Assembly (NCBI RefSeq): GCF_004087915.1
Contig: NZ_CP035108.1
Coordinates: 1,488,001-1,552,000 of the forward strand
Length of the DNA: 64,000 nucleotides
Reading direction: 5' to 3'
Origin: Geovibrio thiophilus
GTDB taxonomy: Bacteria; Chrysiogenota; Deferribacteres; Deferribacterales; Geovibrionaceae
Below, in pieces: positions 1 through 8,259 of the stretch (position 1 is the stretch's first letter; every line of letters starts with the position of its first letter). A model generated the notes under the pieces. It was not told where the DNA came from. It made no database searches and was given only the letters and a program-made list of their open reading frames with translations. Both the position numbers and the translations under genes were made by a program.

Positions 1-1165
1 GCCGCACACACCCTTTCAGGTTTTTCCGCAGAACACTGCGTCTGAGCTGAGGCGCAAGCAGATGCTTCTGGCTGATAAGCTGAAAAGCTACCGCATGCGC
101 CTGAGCTGGCATGATGTTGAACAGAGCGTTATGGAGGGGGTATTCTCCAGAGGTGATGAAAGGCTCGGCAGGGTGCTGGCGCTCGCCGCTGACCGCGGGC
201 TTATGTTTGACGGGTGGAGCGAATGCTTCGACTCAAACGCATGGAAGCAGGTGTTCCGTGATCTTGACCTGACCATGGAGGAATTCGCCTCAAGGGAGTT
301 TCATAAGGGAGATTCTCTTCCGTGGAGCGGTATTGATTCCGGCGTTGAGGTTTCATATTTCGAGGACGAATATGAAAAAGCCCGCACGGAAGCGGTTACC
401 GCAGACTGCCGAGAGGATGCGTGTACAAGCTGCGGAGTGTGCGACTTCAAAAATGTTCTCAATGTTTACGCAGGGGATAAGCTTCCCGAAGAACCCCCTC
501 AGCCGGAGCAGGAAGAGACATTCCATTATGTTTTTTACATAGAGAAGCGCAAGGCGGGCAAGTTCCTCTCAGCGATAGAATCTATCCGTCTTTTTACCCA
601 TGCGGCGAGGATAGCGGAGATAAAACTGGCATTTACTCATGGTTTCAACCCTCAGCCTAAGATGCGTTATCTCATCCCGCCTCCTGTCGGTATCGAATGC
701 GCATGCGATCTCCTTGCCCTTGAATGCGGCAGACTGAACAACTTCGGAGAAGTGCAGAAGAAGATAAACCGGATTCTACCGGACGGTGTGAAGGTGAAGC
801 GCATTATCCCTTACAAGGTGAATGAGAAGAGAGTGAGCTTCGCCGGACGCTACCGTCTCGGCGGAGAGCTTCCTTCCATGCTTGATAAGCTGGCGGCGGA
901 AGACAAGGCGTATTATATTAAGAAGGATAAAAAGGGCAGGGATAAAAAGGTTGAGCTTGCCGAGTTCATGCTCCACCGATCCGGTGATGAGGTCATACTG
1001 CTTTCAGGAGAAACCGGTTCGTTCAACCTGCTTGAGTTTTTCGCTTATCACGGTCTGAGCAGGGCGGAGCTTGATGTGGAACGCAAAAATCTCTATATGT
1101 TCCAGAAACCCAGACCGGAAAAAAGCTCAGGAAGCGAAGACGAAGGAGAAGATGACGAAGGCTGA
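1..1165 (+). CDS. Radical SAM protein with DUF2344 tail, C-terminal part (5' end outside window)
   Basis: The reading frame is open to the left edge, beginning PHTPFQ, a motif typical of the end of the radical-SAM part in the TIGR03960-type B12-binding/radical SAM family, so this is a partial gene. A cysteine cluster CTSCGVC follows, then a glutamate/proline-rich linker and a DUF2344 (radical SAM-linked, TIGR03936) domain from FHYVFYIEKRKAG to about residue 330. The last 15 residues are acidic. The catalytic CxxxCxxC would lie upstream and is not visible. Family members are of unknown function and have been linked by context to tRNA or ribosome chemistry. The 3' end overlaps the next gene by 14 bases, so the two are co-transcribed. 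Confidence 0.85.
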   Translation, partial: PHTPFQVFPQNTASELRRKQMLLADKLKSYRMRLSWHDVEQSVMEGVFSRGDERLGRVLALAADRGLMFDGWSECFDSNAWKQVFRDLDLTMEEFASREFHKGDSLPWSGIDSGVEVSYFEDEYEKARTEAVTADCREDACTSCGVCDFKNVLNVYAGDKLPEEPPQPEQEETFHYVFYIEKRKAGKFLSAIESIRLFTHAARIAEIKLAFTHGFNPQPKMRYLIPPPVGIECACDLLALECGRLNNFGEVQKKINRILPDGVKVKRIIPYKVNEKRVSFAGRYRLGGELPSMLDKLAAEDKAYYIKKDKKGRDKKVELAEFMLHRSGDEVILLSGETGSFNLLEFFAYHGLSRAELDVERKNLYMFQKPRPEKSSGSEDEGEDDEG

Positions 1166-1958
1166 AAGGTTCCGTCCGTTTTTTGAAAGCCTGTACGAAA
1201 AGTACAACAAAGCTGAGTACGTGGGCACGGATCCGATTGTGTATCCCTATACAGTTAAAGGGAATACGGAGTTTGTGGCATTTTGCTCAAGCTGCTTCGC
1301 CTACGGAAACGTGAAGGCGATTCAGGGCTTTCTGATGAGCTTTTTCAGCGAGTTCGGCACAGAACCGTCAGTTCTGGAGGACAAGCCTACCAAGCTTTAC
1401 TACAGGTTTCAGAAACCGTCTGATGTCAGAGCCTTCATACTGACCATGAAGGAGCTTTACGACGGATACGGTTCCATTGAACAGGCTTTTGCCTCTTTGG
1501 GCGGCAGTCTGGAGGAATCGCTGGTAAACTTTGTAATCCACATGAAAAAACGTGGTGCCGCGCACGGCGGTAAAAACGGTTACAACTTCCTCTTTGCAGA
1601 TCCTGTGAAGTCCGGCGCTAAGCGTTTGAGAATGTTTCTCCGTTGGATGGTCAGAAAAGATCAGGTCGATTTCGGCATATGGAAAAATTATGACTGTAAG
1701 GACTTGCATTTTATCATAGACACACATATATTAAGATTCGCATATAAGAACGGGATAATCAAAAATGATTCAGGCACGAGAAAAAATCTTGATACTGTTA
1801 CAGATTTTTTTAGGCAGATGAATCCTGACGATCCCGCTAAATATGACTTTGCAGTATCAAGACTGGGTATAGCCTTCGGCTGCACCTATGGCGCAGATGA
1901 AAAATGTATTTCATGCGCAGAGAAGGATTTGTGTCCGTTTAACGAAGTCTCAGGGTGA
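1152..1958 (+). CDS. TIGR02757/DUF2400 family protein
   Basis: The start is placed at ATG 1152, preceded by AAGGAG, inside the end of the upstream gene. A longer in-frame start at 1071 has no ribosome site. The 268-residue product matches the TIGR02757 family by its opening (RFRPFFESLYEKYN, then DPIVYPY) and by the central LDTHILRF-like segment DTHILRFAYKNGI. Near the C-terminus four cysteines are spaced C-x7-C-x2-C-x5-C, close to the C-x6-C-x2-C-x5-C 4Fe-4S loop of endonuclease III. This raises a helix-hairpin-helix glycosylase-like fold, but function is unproven. No signal peptide or membrane segment is visible. Confidence 0.85.
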   Translation: MTKAERFRPFFESLYEKYNKAEYVGTDPIVYPYTVKGNTEFVAFCSSCFAYGNVKAIQGFLMSFFSEFGTEPSVLEDKPTKLYYRFQKPSDVRAFILTMKELYDGYGSIEQAFASLGGSLEESLVNFVIHMKKRGAAHGGKNGYNFLFADPVKSGAKRLRMFLRWMVRKDQVDFGIWKNYDCKDLHFIIDTHILRFAYKNGIIKNDSGTRKNLDTVTDFFRQMNPDDPAKYDFAVSRLGIAFGCTYGADEKCISCAEKDLCPFNEVSG

Positions 1959-1991
1959 GAATTGAGAGTGAAACAATCTTAATTCCTATGA

Positions 1992-2032
1992 TTGACAAAC
2001 GGATGAATTTGTATAGTATAACTTATAAGTTA
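1992..2032 (+). promoter_or_regulatory. trxA promoter with perfect palindrome
   Basis: A consensus -35 TTGACA lies at 1992-1997. Candidate -10 boxes are TAGTAT (spacer 16) or TATAAC (spacer 19). A perfect 14-base palindrome TAACTTATAAGTTA spans 2019-2032, overlapping the presumed start of transcription and lying directly before the AAGGAGG ribosome site. This is a plausible operator; the regulator is unknown. Confidence 0.5.
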
Positions 2033-2046
2033 TTAAGGAGGAAACA

Positions 2047-2364
2047 ATGGCTGTTGAACTTAATGAGTCAACCTTTCAAACTGACGTGGTAGAGAGCAGC
2101 GTGCCCGTTCTCGTGGATTTCTGGGCTGTGTGGTGCGGACCTTGCAGAATGCTTACTCCCACTGTGGAAGCACTGGCTAATGAATATGCCGGTAAAATAA
2201 AAGTCGGCAAAGTCAATGTGGACGAAAACCAGCAGCTTGCCGCCAAATACGGCATCATGAGCATACCTACGGTCATGGTATTCAAAGACGGCAAGGTGGT
2301 TGAGCAGTTTATCGGTGTTCAGCCCAAAGGCGTTTATGAGGACGCGCTCAAAAGATATATTTAG
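2047..2364 (+). CDS. trxA: Thioredoxin
   Basis: A 105-residue single-domain thioredoxin with the active site WCGPC (Cys30, Cys33), the buried Asp in VDFWAVWC, and the cis-proline loop SIPTVMVFKDG. It reduces cytoplasmic protein disulfides using thioredoxin reductase, which is not in this window. Length and motifs are canonical and there is no export signal. AAGGAGG lies 5-6 bases before the ATG. It has its own promoter, and only 9 bases separate it from the following zinc-ribbon gene, so both are probably on one transcript that ends at the hairpin near 2640. Confidence 0.97.
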   Translation: MAVELNESTFQTDVVESSVPVLVDFWAVWCGPCRMLTPTVEALANEYAGKIKVGKVNVDENQQLAAKYGIMSIPTVMVFKDGKVVEQFIGVQPKGVYEDALKRYI

Positions 2365-2373
2365 GGTGTTTTT

Positions 2374-2583
2374 ATGCCCTTTTATGAATACAGATGCAGA
2401 GATTGCGGCACAGAGTTTTCCCGTTTGGTTTTCAAAGAGGGTGACAAGGTGGAGTGTACGAAGTGTTCGGGGACGGAAACCGTGAGGATTGCCCTCAGCC
2501 ACGCCGGAAACGGCTCGGACGGGTGTACATGCTGTACATCAAAGGGGTGTTTTCCTGCTTCCGGTATTGCGGATAAAGAGTAG
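2374..2583 (+). CDS. FmdB-type zinc ribbon protein
   Basis: A 69-residue protein opening MPFYEYRCRDCG, the hallmark of the FmdB/CxxC_CxxC_SSSS regulatory-protein family. Two CxxC knuckles (CRDC and CTKC) should bind zinc. A second cysteine-rich patch (CTCCTSKGC) near the C-terminus may bind another metal. The family is small, widespread and functionally vague; FmdB was proposed as a regulator of formamidase genes. Its position directly after trxA suggests a redox or metal role, which is inference only. Confidence 0.85.
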   Translation: MPFYEYRCRDCGTEFSRLVFKEGDKVECTKCSGTETVRIALSHAGNGSDGCTCCTSKGCFPASGIADKE

Positions 2584-2628
2584 CGCGGTTTAGCAGCAGT
2601 GTAACCATAAAAGAAAAATAAGAATATG

Positions 2629-2661
2629 AAGCCTTCCGTATCACCGCGGAAGGCTTTTTTT
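2629..2661 (+). terminator. Rho-independent terminator after trxA-fmdB
   Basis: A 10-bp perfect stem, AAGCCTTCCG paired with CGGAAGGCTT, has an 8-base loop and is followed by a T run. It lies 45 bases after the zinc-ribbon stop codon. Confidence 0.9.
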
Positions 2662-2720
2662 ATATCTCCTCCCGGGTTATTCCGGATAGTAATGACAGAT
2701 CGGATGTTTGATGTTATTAA

Positions 2721-2790
2721 TTGACATAGCATGCGCACTGAATTAAAAAATAAATATCTTTTTGACAAAATTTGCGGGCTGCCGTAAAAA
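2721..2790 (+). promoter_or_regulatory. Tandem sigma-70 promoters of the BMP transporter operon
   Basis: Two copies of the same architecture are visible: TTGACA at 2721-2726 with TAAAAA at 2744-2749, and TTGACA at 2762-2767 with TAAAAA at 2785-2790. Both have exact 17-base spacers. The leader before the gene is short (about 40-80 bases), and I could not fold a purine riboswitch in it. Confidence 0.55.
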
Positions 2791-2828
2791 TGCGGTTTTG
2801 CTCCACTAAACCTAGAAGGGGATTGTAC

Positions 2829-3890
2829 ATGAAGAAAATTCTTTTAGCACTTTTAACGGCGGTTCTTTTCACCGCAGGCGCGTCCGCCGCCGACAAGCAG
2901 ATCAAGGCAGGCTTTATCTATGTCGGACCCGTGGGTGACGCAGGCTGGACCTACGCACACGATCAGGGCAGGCTTGAAATGGAAAAGCTCCCTTATGTCG
3001 AAAAATCCACTTATATCGAATCAGTTCCCGAAGGCGCTGACGCCACAAGGATAATCACCGGGCTTGCGAAAAAAGGGCATAACCTGATTTTTACCACCAG
3101 CTTCGGTTATATGGACCCCACCATTGAAGTCGCGAAAAGAAATAAAGACATCATCTTCATGCACTGCTCAGGCTACAAAACAGCAGAGAATGTGGGTACT
3201 TACTTCGGAAGAATGTATCAGCCCCGCTACCTTTCAGGCGTTGTGGCGGGTAAAATGACAAAATCAAACGCAATAGGCTATGTTGCCGCTTTCCCCATCC
3301 CTGAGGTTATCAGAGGAATCAACGCCTTCACACTGGGCGTAAAAAGCGTTAACCCTGCCGCTACTGTAAAAGTTGTCTGGACTCATACGTGGTTCGACCC
3401 GGGCAAAGAGCGTGAGGCAGCGGAAAGCGTGCTTGACGCGGGCGCAGATGTTATAACTATGCATCAGGACACTCCTGCTCCCCTTCAGGCAGCTGAAAAA
3501 AGAGGCGCATACGCCATCGGCTACAATGTGGAAATGAAAAAATTCGCCCCCAAAGCCTACCTCACTTCCCCTGTCTGGAACTGGGCTGCTCTTTACAAAG
3601 TTGTTGCGGAGCAGGTAAGCAAAGGCACTTGGAAAAGCGAACAGATCTGGTGGGGCATGGAGCACGGACTCGTTGATCTCGCTCCCCTCAGCGACCTTGT
3701 TCCCGCAGATGTTAAAAAGATAGTTGAAGAAAGAAAAACAGCAGTTAAAAACGGCACAACCAAAGTATTCACCGGTCCCATCAAAGACCAGTCAGGCAAA
3801 ATTGTCGTGCCCGCGGGCAAAACAATGACAGACGCCGAAATGCTCAGCATGAACTTCTTCGTTGAAGGCGTTCAGGGCTCACCTAAGTAA
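2829..3890 (+). CDS. BMP family ABC transporter substrate-binding protein
   Basis: The start is at ATG 2829, after GAAGGGG; an upstream in-frame start would only add residues before the signal peptide. The first 20 residues (KKILLALLTAVLF...ASA) form a Sec signal with an AxA cleavage site. There is no lipobox cysteine, so this is a soluble periplasmic form. The mature part matches the BMP/PnrA (Med) family, with the signature opening GFIYVGPVGDAGWTYAHDQG. The family binds purine nucleosides or related purines. The operon ends in xanthine phosphoribosyltransferase, supporting a purine ligand (inference). 353 residues is normal. Confidence 0.93.
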   Translation: MKKILLALLTAVLFTAGASAADKQIKAGFIYVGPVGDAGWTYAHDQGRLEMEKLPYVEKSTYIESVPEGADATRIITGLAKKGHNLIFTTSFGYMDPTIEVAKRNKDIIFMHCSGYKTAENVGTYFGRMYQPRYLSGVVAGKMTKSNAIGYVAAFPIPEVIRGINAFTLGVKSVNPAATVKVVWTHTWFDPGKEREAAESVLDAGADVITMHQDTPAPLQAAEKRGAYAIGYNVEMKKFAPKAYLTSPVWNWAALYKVVAEQVSKGTWKSEQIWWGMEHGLVDLAPLSDLVPADVKKIVEERKTAVKNGTTKVFTGPIKDQSGKIVVPAGKTMTDAEMLSMNFFVEGVQGSPK

Positions 3891-3903
3891 TTATAAAATA
3901 AGG

Positions 3904-3940
3904 GCGGCGCAGGGTTTAAAAGCTCTGCGCCGCTTTTTTA
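3904..3940 (+). terminator. Intra-operon terminator or attenuator
   Basis: A strong 9-bp GC stem (GCGGCGCAG with CTGCGCCGC, 12-base loop) is followed by TTTTTT. It lies between the binding-protein gene and the ATPase gene. Partial termination here would give the usual excess of binding protein over the membrane components. Confidence 0.85.
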
Positions 3941-3956
3941 TTTTTAAGGGATCACA

Positions 3957-5474
3957 TTGAAACCGTATCTTAAACTTGAAAATATAACCAAAAGCTTTCC
4001 GGGCGTTAAGGCTCTGGATAATGTTTCTCTGGACTGTTACGAGGGGGAGATTCACACTCTTCTGGGTGAGAACGGGGCAGGCAAGAGTACGCTTATGAGC
4101 GTGCTCGCGGGGCTCTATAAGCCCGAAGCCGGACGCATCTCCGTTAACGGCTCCGAAGTTTCCATATCCTCTCCGTCTGAATCCTTAAAATTCGGCATAG
4201 GAATGGTTTACCAGCATTTTATGCTTGTGAGAAACCATTCTGTCATGGAGAACATACTTCTTTCTCTTGATAACCTCCCGGGGATAATAAACAGGGGTGA
4301 GGTATTTGAAAGGACGAAGAAGATCCTTGCGGATTTCGGGCTTGATATAAACCTGAATGAACCGGTCTGGAAGCTTTCCATAGGCGAACAGCAGTGGGTG
4401 GAGCTTATCAAGCTTCTTGTCCGTGACTGTAAAGTGCTTATTCTGGATGAACCCACGGCGGTGCTTACTCCGCAGGAGGCGGACACTCTTTTCGGGTTCC
4501 TCAAAAAGCTTAAAAGTCAGGGCAAGTCTATCATCTTCATCTCCCACAAGATGCGTGAGGTCATGGAGCTTTCTGACCGTGTCACTGTTCTCAAGAAAGG
4601 AAAGACTGTTAAATCCCTTGTCGCCGGCGAGTTTGACGAGGCTCTGCTCGCAGGGCTTATGATCGGAACCGATGATGTACCACAGTGGGAGAAGGCGGAA
4701 AAAGTCTTTGATGATAAAATTCTGGAAGTGAAAAACCTTTCAGTTGAAAACGATAAAGGACTTTCAGACGTTAAGGGGATCAGTTTCGATCTTTTTAAAG
4801 GCGAGATTCTGGGCATCGCAGGCGTTGCCGGAAACGGACAGAAGGCTCTTGCGGAGGTTCTAACAGGTCTGCGCAGACCCTCAGGCGGACAGATAATCGT
4901 CAGGGGTGAGGACTTCACTGATCATAAGGGCAAAAATCCCTACATCGCAGGCATAGCCCACATTCCTGAGGACAGAAAGGCGTTCGGCATAGCTCCTGAG
5001 ATGAGCGTTGACGAAAACCTGATCCTCAAAAGCTACAAAGACAGCAAATTCAAAAAATTTTTCATACAAAACGCCGGAGCGATCAGGCAGAACGCCAAGG
5101 AGCTCATATCAAAATTCGCCATAAAAACAGGTCCTGCGGGCTCGCCCGTGCGTCTGCTCTCCGGCGGAAACATACAGAAGGTTATCATCGCCCGTGAACT
5201 CTCCCTCAACCCTCTTGTGCTTGTGGCGCTTTACCCCACCAGAGGGCTTGACATAGGCTCGGCGGAATATGTTCATAAGGTTATTATAGACGCAAGGGAA
5301 AACGGAATGAGCACTATCCTTATCTCTGAGGATCTGGATGAGCTTCTCAAGCTTTCCGACCGTGTGGCGGTTATGTTCAGAGGGGTTATAACCGGTGTTG
5401 TCAGACCTGAAACAGCCACCAGAGAAAAGATTGGACTCATGATGAGCGGAGTGAAAAATGCGGATAAGGTTTGA
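3957..5474 (+). CDS. ABC transporter ATPase, sugar/nucleoside (BMP) type
   Basis: The start is TTG 3957, with TAAGGG directly upstream; no better ATG exists nearby. The 505 residues form two tandem ATPase domains. The first has Walker A GENGAGKST, signature LSIGEQQWVE and Walker B LILDEPT. The second has a modified P-loop (GVAGNGQKALAE), signature LSGGNIQKV and Walker B-like VALYPTRGLD lacking the usual Glu. This asymmetric pattern is characteristic of RbsA/NupA-type importers. It energises the two following permeases. It overlaps the next gene by 17 bases, so translation is coupled. Confidence 0.93.
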   Translation: MKPYLKLENITKSFPGVKALDNVSLDCYEGEIHTLLGENGAGKSTLMSVLAGLYKPEAGRISVNGSEVSISSPSESLKFGIGMVYQHFMLVRNHSVMENILLSLDNLPGIINRGEVFERTKKILADFGLDINLNEPVWKLSIGEQQWVELIKLLVRDCKVLILDEPTAVLTPQEADTLFGFLKKLKSQGKSIIFISHKMREVMELSDRVTVLKKGKTVKSLVAGEFDEALLAGLMIGTDDVPQWEKAEKVFDDKILEVKNLSVENDKGLSDVKGISFDLFKGEILGIAGVAGNGQKALAEVLTGLRRPSGGQIIVRGEDFTDHKGKNPYIAGIAHIPEDRKAFGIAPEMSVDENLILKSYKDSKFKKFFIQNAGAIRQNAKELISKFAIKTGPAGSPVRLLSGGNIQKVIIARELSLNPLVLVALYPTRGLDIGSAEYVHKVIIDARENGMSTILISEDLDELLKLSDRVAVMFRGVITGVVRPETATREKIGLMMSGVKNADKV

Positions 5475-6522
5475 AAAAAGACTGGAAGCATCAAGAGCTT
5501 TCCGCATCACTGCCCCGTTTGTCGCCGTTGCGTTTTCGCTCTTCACTGCGGGCATCATAATGCTTTTTGCGGATATAAACCCCCTCGAAGCTTACAGAGA
5601 CATGATCATGGAAGCCCTCGGTACCTCATACGGCATAAGTGAAACCCTCGTTAAGGCGACACCGCTTATCATCTGCGGACTGGGAATATCCGTAGCCTTC
5701 CGCATGCAGCTCTGGAACATAGGCGCTGAGGGGCAGCTGGTGATGGGCGCCATCGGAGCTTCCGGCGTTGCGCTCTTCTCCGGCATAGAAAACCATTTTC
5801 TGATGATCGCTGCTATGATCGCTGCCTCCATGCTCGGCGGAGGTCTGTGGGCTGTGGTATCGGGCTTTCTTAAGGCGAAATACAGGGTAAACGAAATCAT
5901 CGTTACGCTCCTGATGAACTATATAGCCGTATCTATTCTTTCGCTGCTCATATACGGCAGCTGGAAGGATCCCTCAGGTTTCAATTTTCCGCATTCCGCA
6001 CAGTTCACAGAGGCGGCAAGAATGTCATACTATTTTGACTCAAGACTGCACACAGGCTTCTTCATCGCCCTTGTGCTTGTGTTTTTCGTGTATGTGTTCA
6101 TGGAAAAAACTGTTTACGGCTATGAAATAAGAGTAATAGGGGACAACCCCAACGCTGCCAAATACGCAGGAATGAACATAACGGCTGCTATAGTCGGCAC
6201 AATGTTTCTCAGCGGAGCAATTGCGGGCATAGCCGGCTTCAGTGAGGTTTCAGGCGTTCAGTACCGTCTTCAGGAAGGTGTGTCCATCGGCTACGGATAC
6301 ACGGCTATCATAGTCGCGTGGCTGGCAAGAAGGTCTGCTCTTGGGGTTCTGATAGTCTCCCTGATCATGGGCGTTCTTCTCGTCGGCGGGGACAGCTTGC
6401 AGATAATGTGGCAGCTTCCCGTTGCTTTTGTGAATCTGTTTCAGGGGCTGATACTGTTTTTCGTGCTTTCATCGGACTTTTTTATAGCTAATAAAATGCG
6501 TATAATTTGGGGCAGATCATGA
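5458..6522 (+). CDS. BMP-type ABC transporter permease 1
   Basis: A 354-residue integral membrane protein with about 8-10 hydrophobic segments. It belongs to the branched-chain/ribose-like permease family (BPD_transp_2). The cytoplasmic loop IRVIGDNPNAAKYAGMNI is the conserved ATPase-contact region. It pairs with the second permease to form a heterodimeric channel, as in NupPQ/PnrCD-type systems. It overlaps both neighbours (17 bases before, 4 after), consistent with one translation-coupled operon. Confidence 0.92.
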   Translation: MRIRFEKRLEASRAFRITAPFVAVAFSLFTAGIIMLFADINPLEAYRDMIMEALGTSYGISETLVKATPLIICGLGISVAFRMQLWNIGAEGQLVMGAIGASGVALFSGIENHFLMIAAMIAASMLGGGLWAVVSGFLKAKYRVNEIIVTLLMNYIAVSILSLLIYGSWKDPSGFNFPHSAQFTEAARMSYYFDSRLHTGFFIALVLVFFVYVFMEKTVYGYEIRVIGDNPNAAKYAGMNITAAIVGTMFLSGAIAGIAGFSEVSGVQYRLQEGVSIGYGYTAIIVAWLARRSALGVLIVSLIMGVLLVGGDSLQIMWQLPVAFVNLFQGLILFFVLSSDFFIANKMRIIWGRS

Positions 6523-7436
6523 TTGAAGTTCTTCTTGACGCTACGATAAGGGCGGGTACATCGATCCTTTTTGCCACCACAGGGGCTATTATCATGGAGC
6601 GCTCCGGAGTGATCAACCTCGGAATTGAGGGGCTTATGCTCATAGGCGCTCTGGCGGGTTTCGCTACGGCAAATCTTACAGGCAGTCTGTTTCTCGGTGT
6701 CTGCGCTTCATTCCTTGCCGCCCTTGCCGCAGGAGCCATTCATGGCTTCATTACCGTGTATCTCAGAGGCAACCAGATCGTAAGCGGACTTTCTCTCACT
6801 ATGTTCGGTATAGGCTTCACAGCCCTTTTCGGTCAGAAGATGGTCGGCAAGACAATCACAGAGTTTTCAAGGACGGAGATTCCTTTTCTGTCGTCTGTTC
6901 CTTTTATAAATCCGCTTTTCCGGCAGGACATGCTGGTGTATTTCTCCATCATACTTGTAATATGCGTTCATCTTTTCTTCCGCAGAACGAAATGGGGGCT
7001 CTATCTTCGCTCGGTGGGTGAAAACCCCGCAGCGGCGGATACTTCGGGCATAAGCGTTACCAAATACCGCATGATGGCTGTTCTGGTAGGCTCAGGCTTC
7101 GCCGGAATAGGCGGCGCTTATCTTTCTCTCGCATACACTCCCTTCTGGGTGGAGAACATGACTGCGGGCAGGGGATGGATCGCTGTCGCGCTGGTTATTT
7201 TTTCCCAGTGGAACAGCACAAGAGCTGTCTTCGGAGCTTACCTTTTCGGCGGCATAGATGCTCTCCAGCTCAGGATGCAGGCTGTGGGCACTGATATTTC
7301 AGCCCATGTTCTCCAGATGCTTCCGTATATTTTTACCATTATAGTTCTTGTAATTTCCACAATCAGGCTCGGCAAGGGAACTACTCCCGAACCGGAAAGC
7401 CTTGGTATTCCATATGACAGAGAGGACAGAAAATGA
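6519..7436 (+). CDS. BMP-type ABC transporter permease 2
   Basis: The start is at ATG 6519 in an ATGA overlap with the previous gene; a TTG 12 bases upstream is in frame but less likely. The 305 residues contain multiple membrane helices and the coupling loop LRSVGENPAAADTSGISV. It is the shorter partner permease. NupC/Q-like family members typically show exactly this long/short permease pairing. The stop overlaps the xanthine phosphoribosyltransferase start by 4 bases. Confidence 0.92.
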   Translation: MIEVLLDATIRAGTSILFATTGAIIMERSGVINLGIEGLMLIGALAGFATANLTGSLFLGVCASFLAALAAGAIHGFITVYLRGNQIVSGLSLTMFGIGFTALFGQKMVGKTITEFSRTEIPFLSSVPFINPLFRQDMLVYFSIILVICVHLFFRRTKWGLYLRSVGENPAAADTSGISVTKYRMMAVLVGSGFAGIGGAYLSLAYTPFWVENMTAGRGWIAVALVIFSQWNSTRAVFGAYLFGGIDALQLRMQAVGTDISAHVLQMLPYIFTIIVLVISTIRLGKGTTPEPESLGIPYDREDRK

Positions 7437-7969
7437 GAAAAGCAAGCGCGGCTCTGCTTGAAAGAATAAAGAAATACGGAAGTGTAAATGGTGAGGTGGT
7501 CAAGGTTGATAAGTTCATTAACCATCAGGTTGACGTGGAGCTTTTCAGGATCATGGCGGACGATATGGCACATCATTTTAAAGATGCCTGTCTCACCAAG
7601 ATAATCACCGCCGAAACAAGCGGCATAACCATAGCTCACCCTCTGGCGGAGGCTCTGGGCATTCCGTATATCTTTGCCAAAAAGAAGAAGCCGATCACAA
7701 TGGCAGATTTTTACAGTGCTGACAGCTATTCCTTCACTAAACAGGAGAATACTACCCTTTATGTTTCAAAGGAAGTTCTCGGAAGTGAGGACAGAGTTAT
7801 CTATGTGGATGATTTCTTCGCCAGAGGCAACACGCTCAAGGCTGTCAAGCAGATCGTGGCGCAGTCCGGCGCGGAACTTGCGGGCTGTGCGGTTATAATA
7901 GACAAAAAAGGGGAAGAGGGCGTGTATTCGATCCTCACTCTTGATGAGATAAAGAAGGGGCTGGATTAA
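7433..7969 (+). CDS. xpt: Xanthine phosphoribosyltransferase
   Basis: A 178-residue type I phosphoribosyltransferase that converts xanthine plus PRPP to XMP. The PRPP loop is VIYVDDFFARGNT, the Xpt variant in which the usual TG is replaced by a NG-like turn. The upstream ETSGITIAHPLAEALG and KKKKP segments are typical of Bacillus Xpt. It is translationally coupled (4-base overlap) to the second permease, which strongly suggests that the transporter imports a purine base or nucleoside for salvage. It converges tail-to-tail with the MntA gene, overlapping it by 4 bases. Confidence 0.9.
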   Translation: MRKASAALLERIKKYGSVNGEVVKVDKFINHQVDVELFRIMADDMAHHFKDACLTKIITAETSGITIAHPLAEALGIPYIFAKKKKPITMADFYSADSYSFTKQENTTLYVSKEVLGSEDRVIYVDDFFARGNTLKAVKQIVAQSGAELAGCAVIIDKKGEEGVYSILTLDEIKKGLD

Positions 7970-8259
7970 GGCAGCCTCCTTCCTGTTTTTTCTATAACTT
8001 CTTTAAGGCTGTCGGAAAAGCTGTGCCAGTCAGTAATATCAACAAACACAGGTATATCTGATGCGGAGAGCTCGTCCTTGATTTTTCCCAGAGTCAGAAT
8101 ATCAGCCGGAGCATTCCTTTTCACAGCAATATCCAGATCCGGAAACTCTTTCGCTTTTCCTGTGGTTCTTGAACCGAAGGCTATTATCTCGCAGCCGCTG
8201 AGGTGTTTTTTTATTATTCGGGTTATTGTATTGAGATATTCTTCACTGATGTTAATCAT
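7966..8259 (-). CDS. MntA-like nucleotidyltransferase antitoxin
   Basis: A 97-residue minimal nucleotidyltransferase. The motif GS-x10-DxD is exact: Gly29-Ser30, then Asp41 and Asp43. In characterised HepT/MntA (type VII) toxin-antitoxin pairs, MntA AMPylates a tyrosine beside the HEPN active site. The gene overlaps its partner by 8 bases, toxin first. The third catalytic Asp may be in VFVDITDW. Alternatively it is an HI0073-type nucleotidyltransferase of unknown substrate. Confidence 0.85.
   Translation of the reverse strand: MINISEEYLNTITRIIKKHLSGCEIIAFGSRTTGKAKEFPDLDIAVKRNAPADILTLGKIKDELSASDIPVFVDITDWHSFSDSLKEVIEKTGRRLP

Noticed and set aside
2662-2828. Purine riboswitch upstream of the BMP operon
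   Set aside because: No three-way-junction consensus or conserved loop sequences could be found; tandem promoters leave too short a leader.
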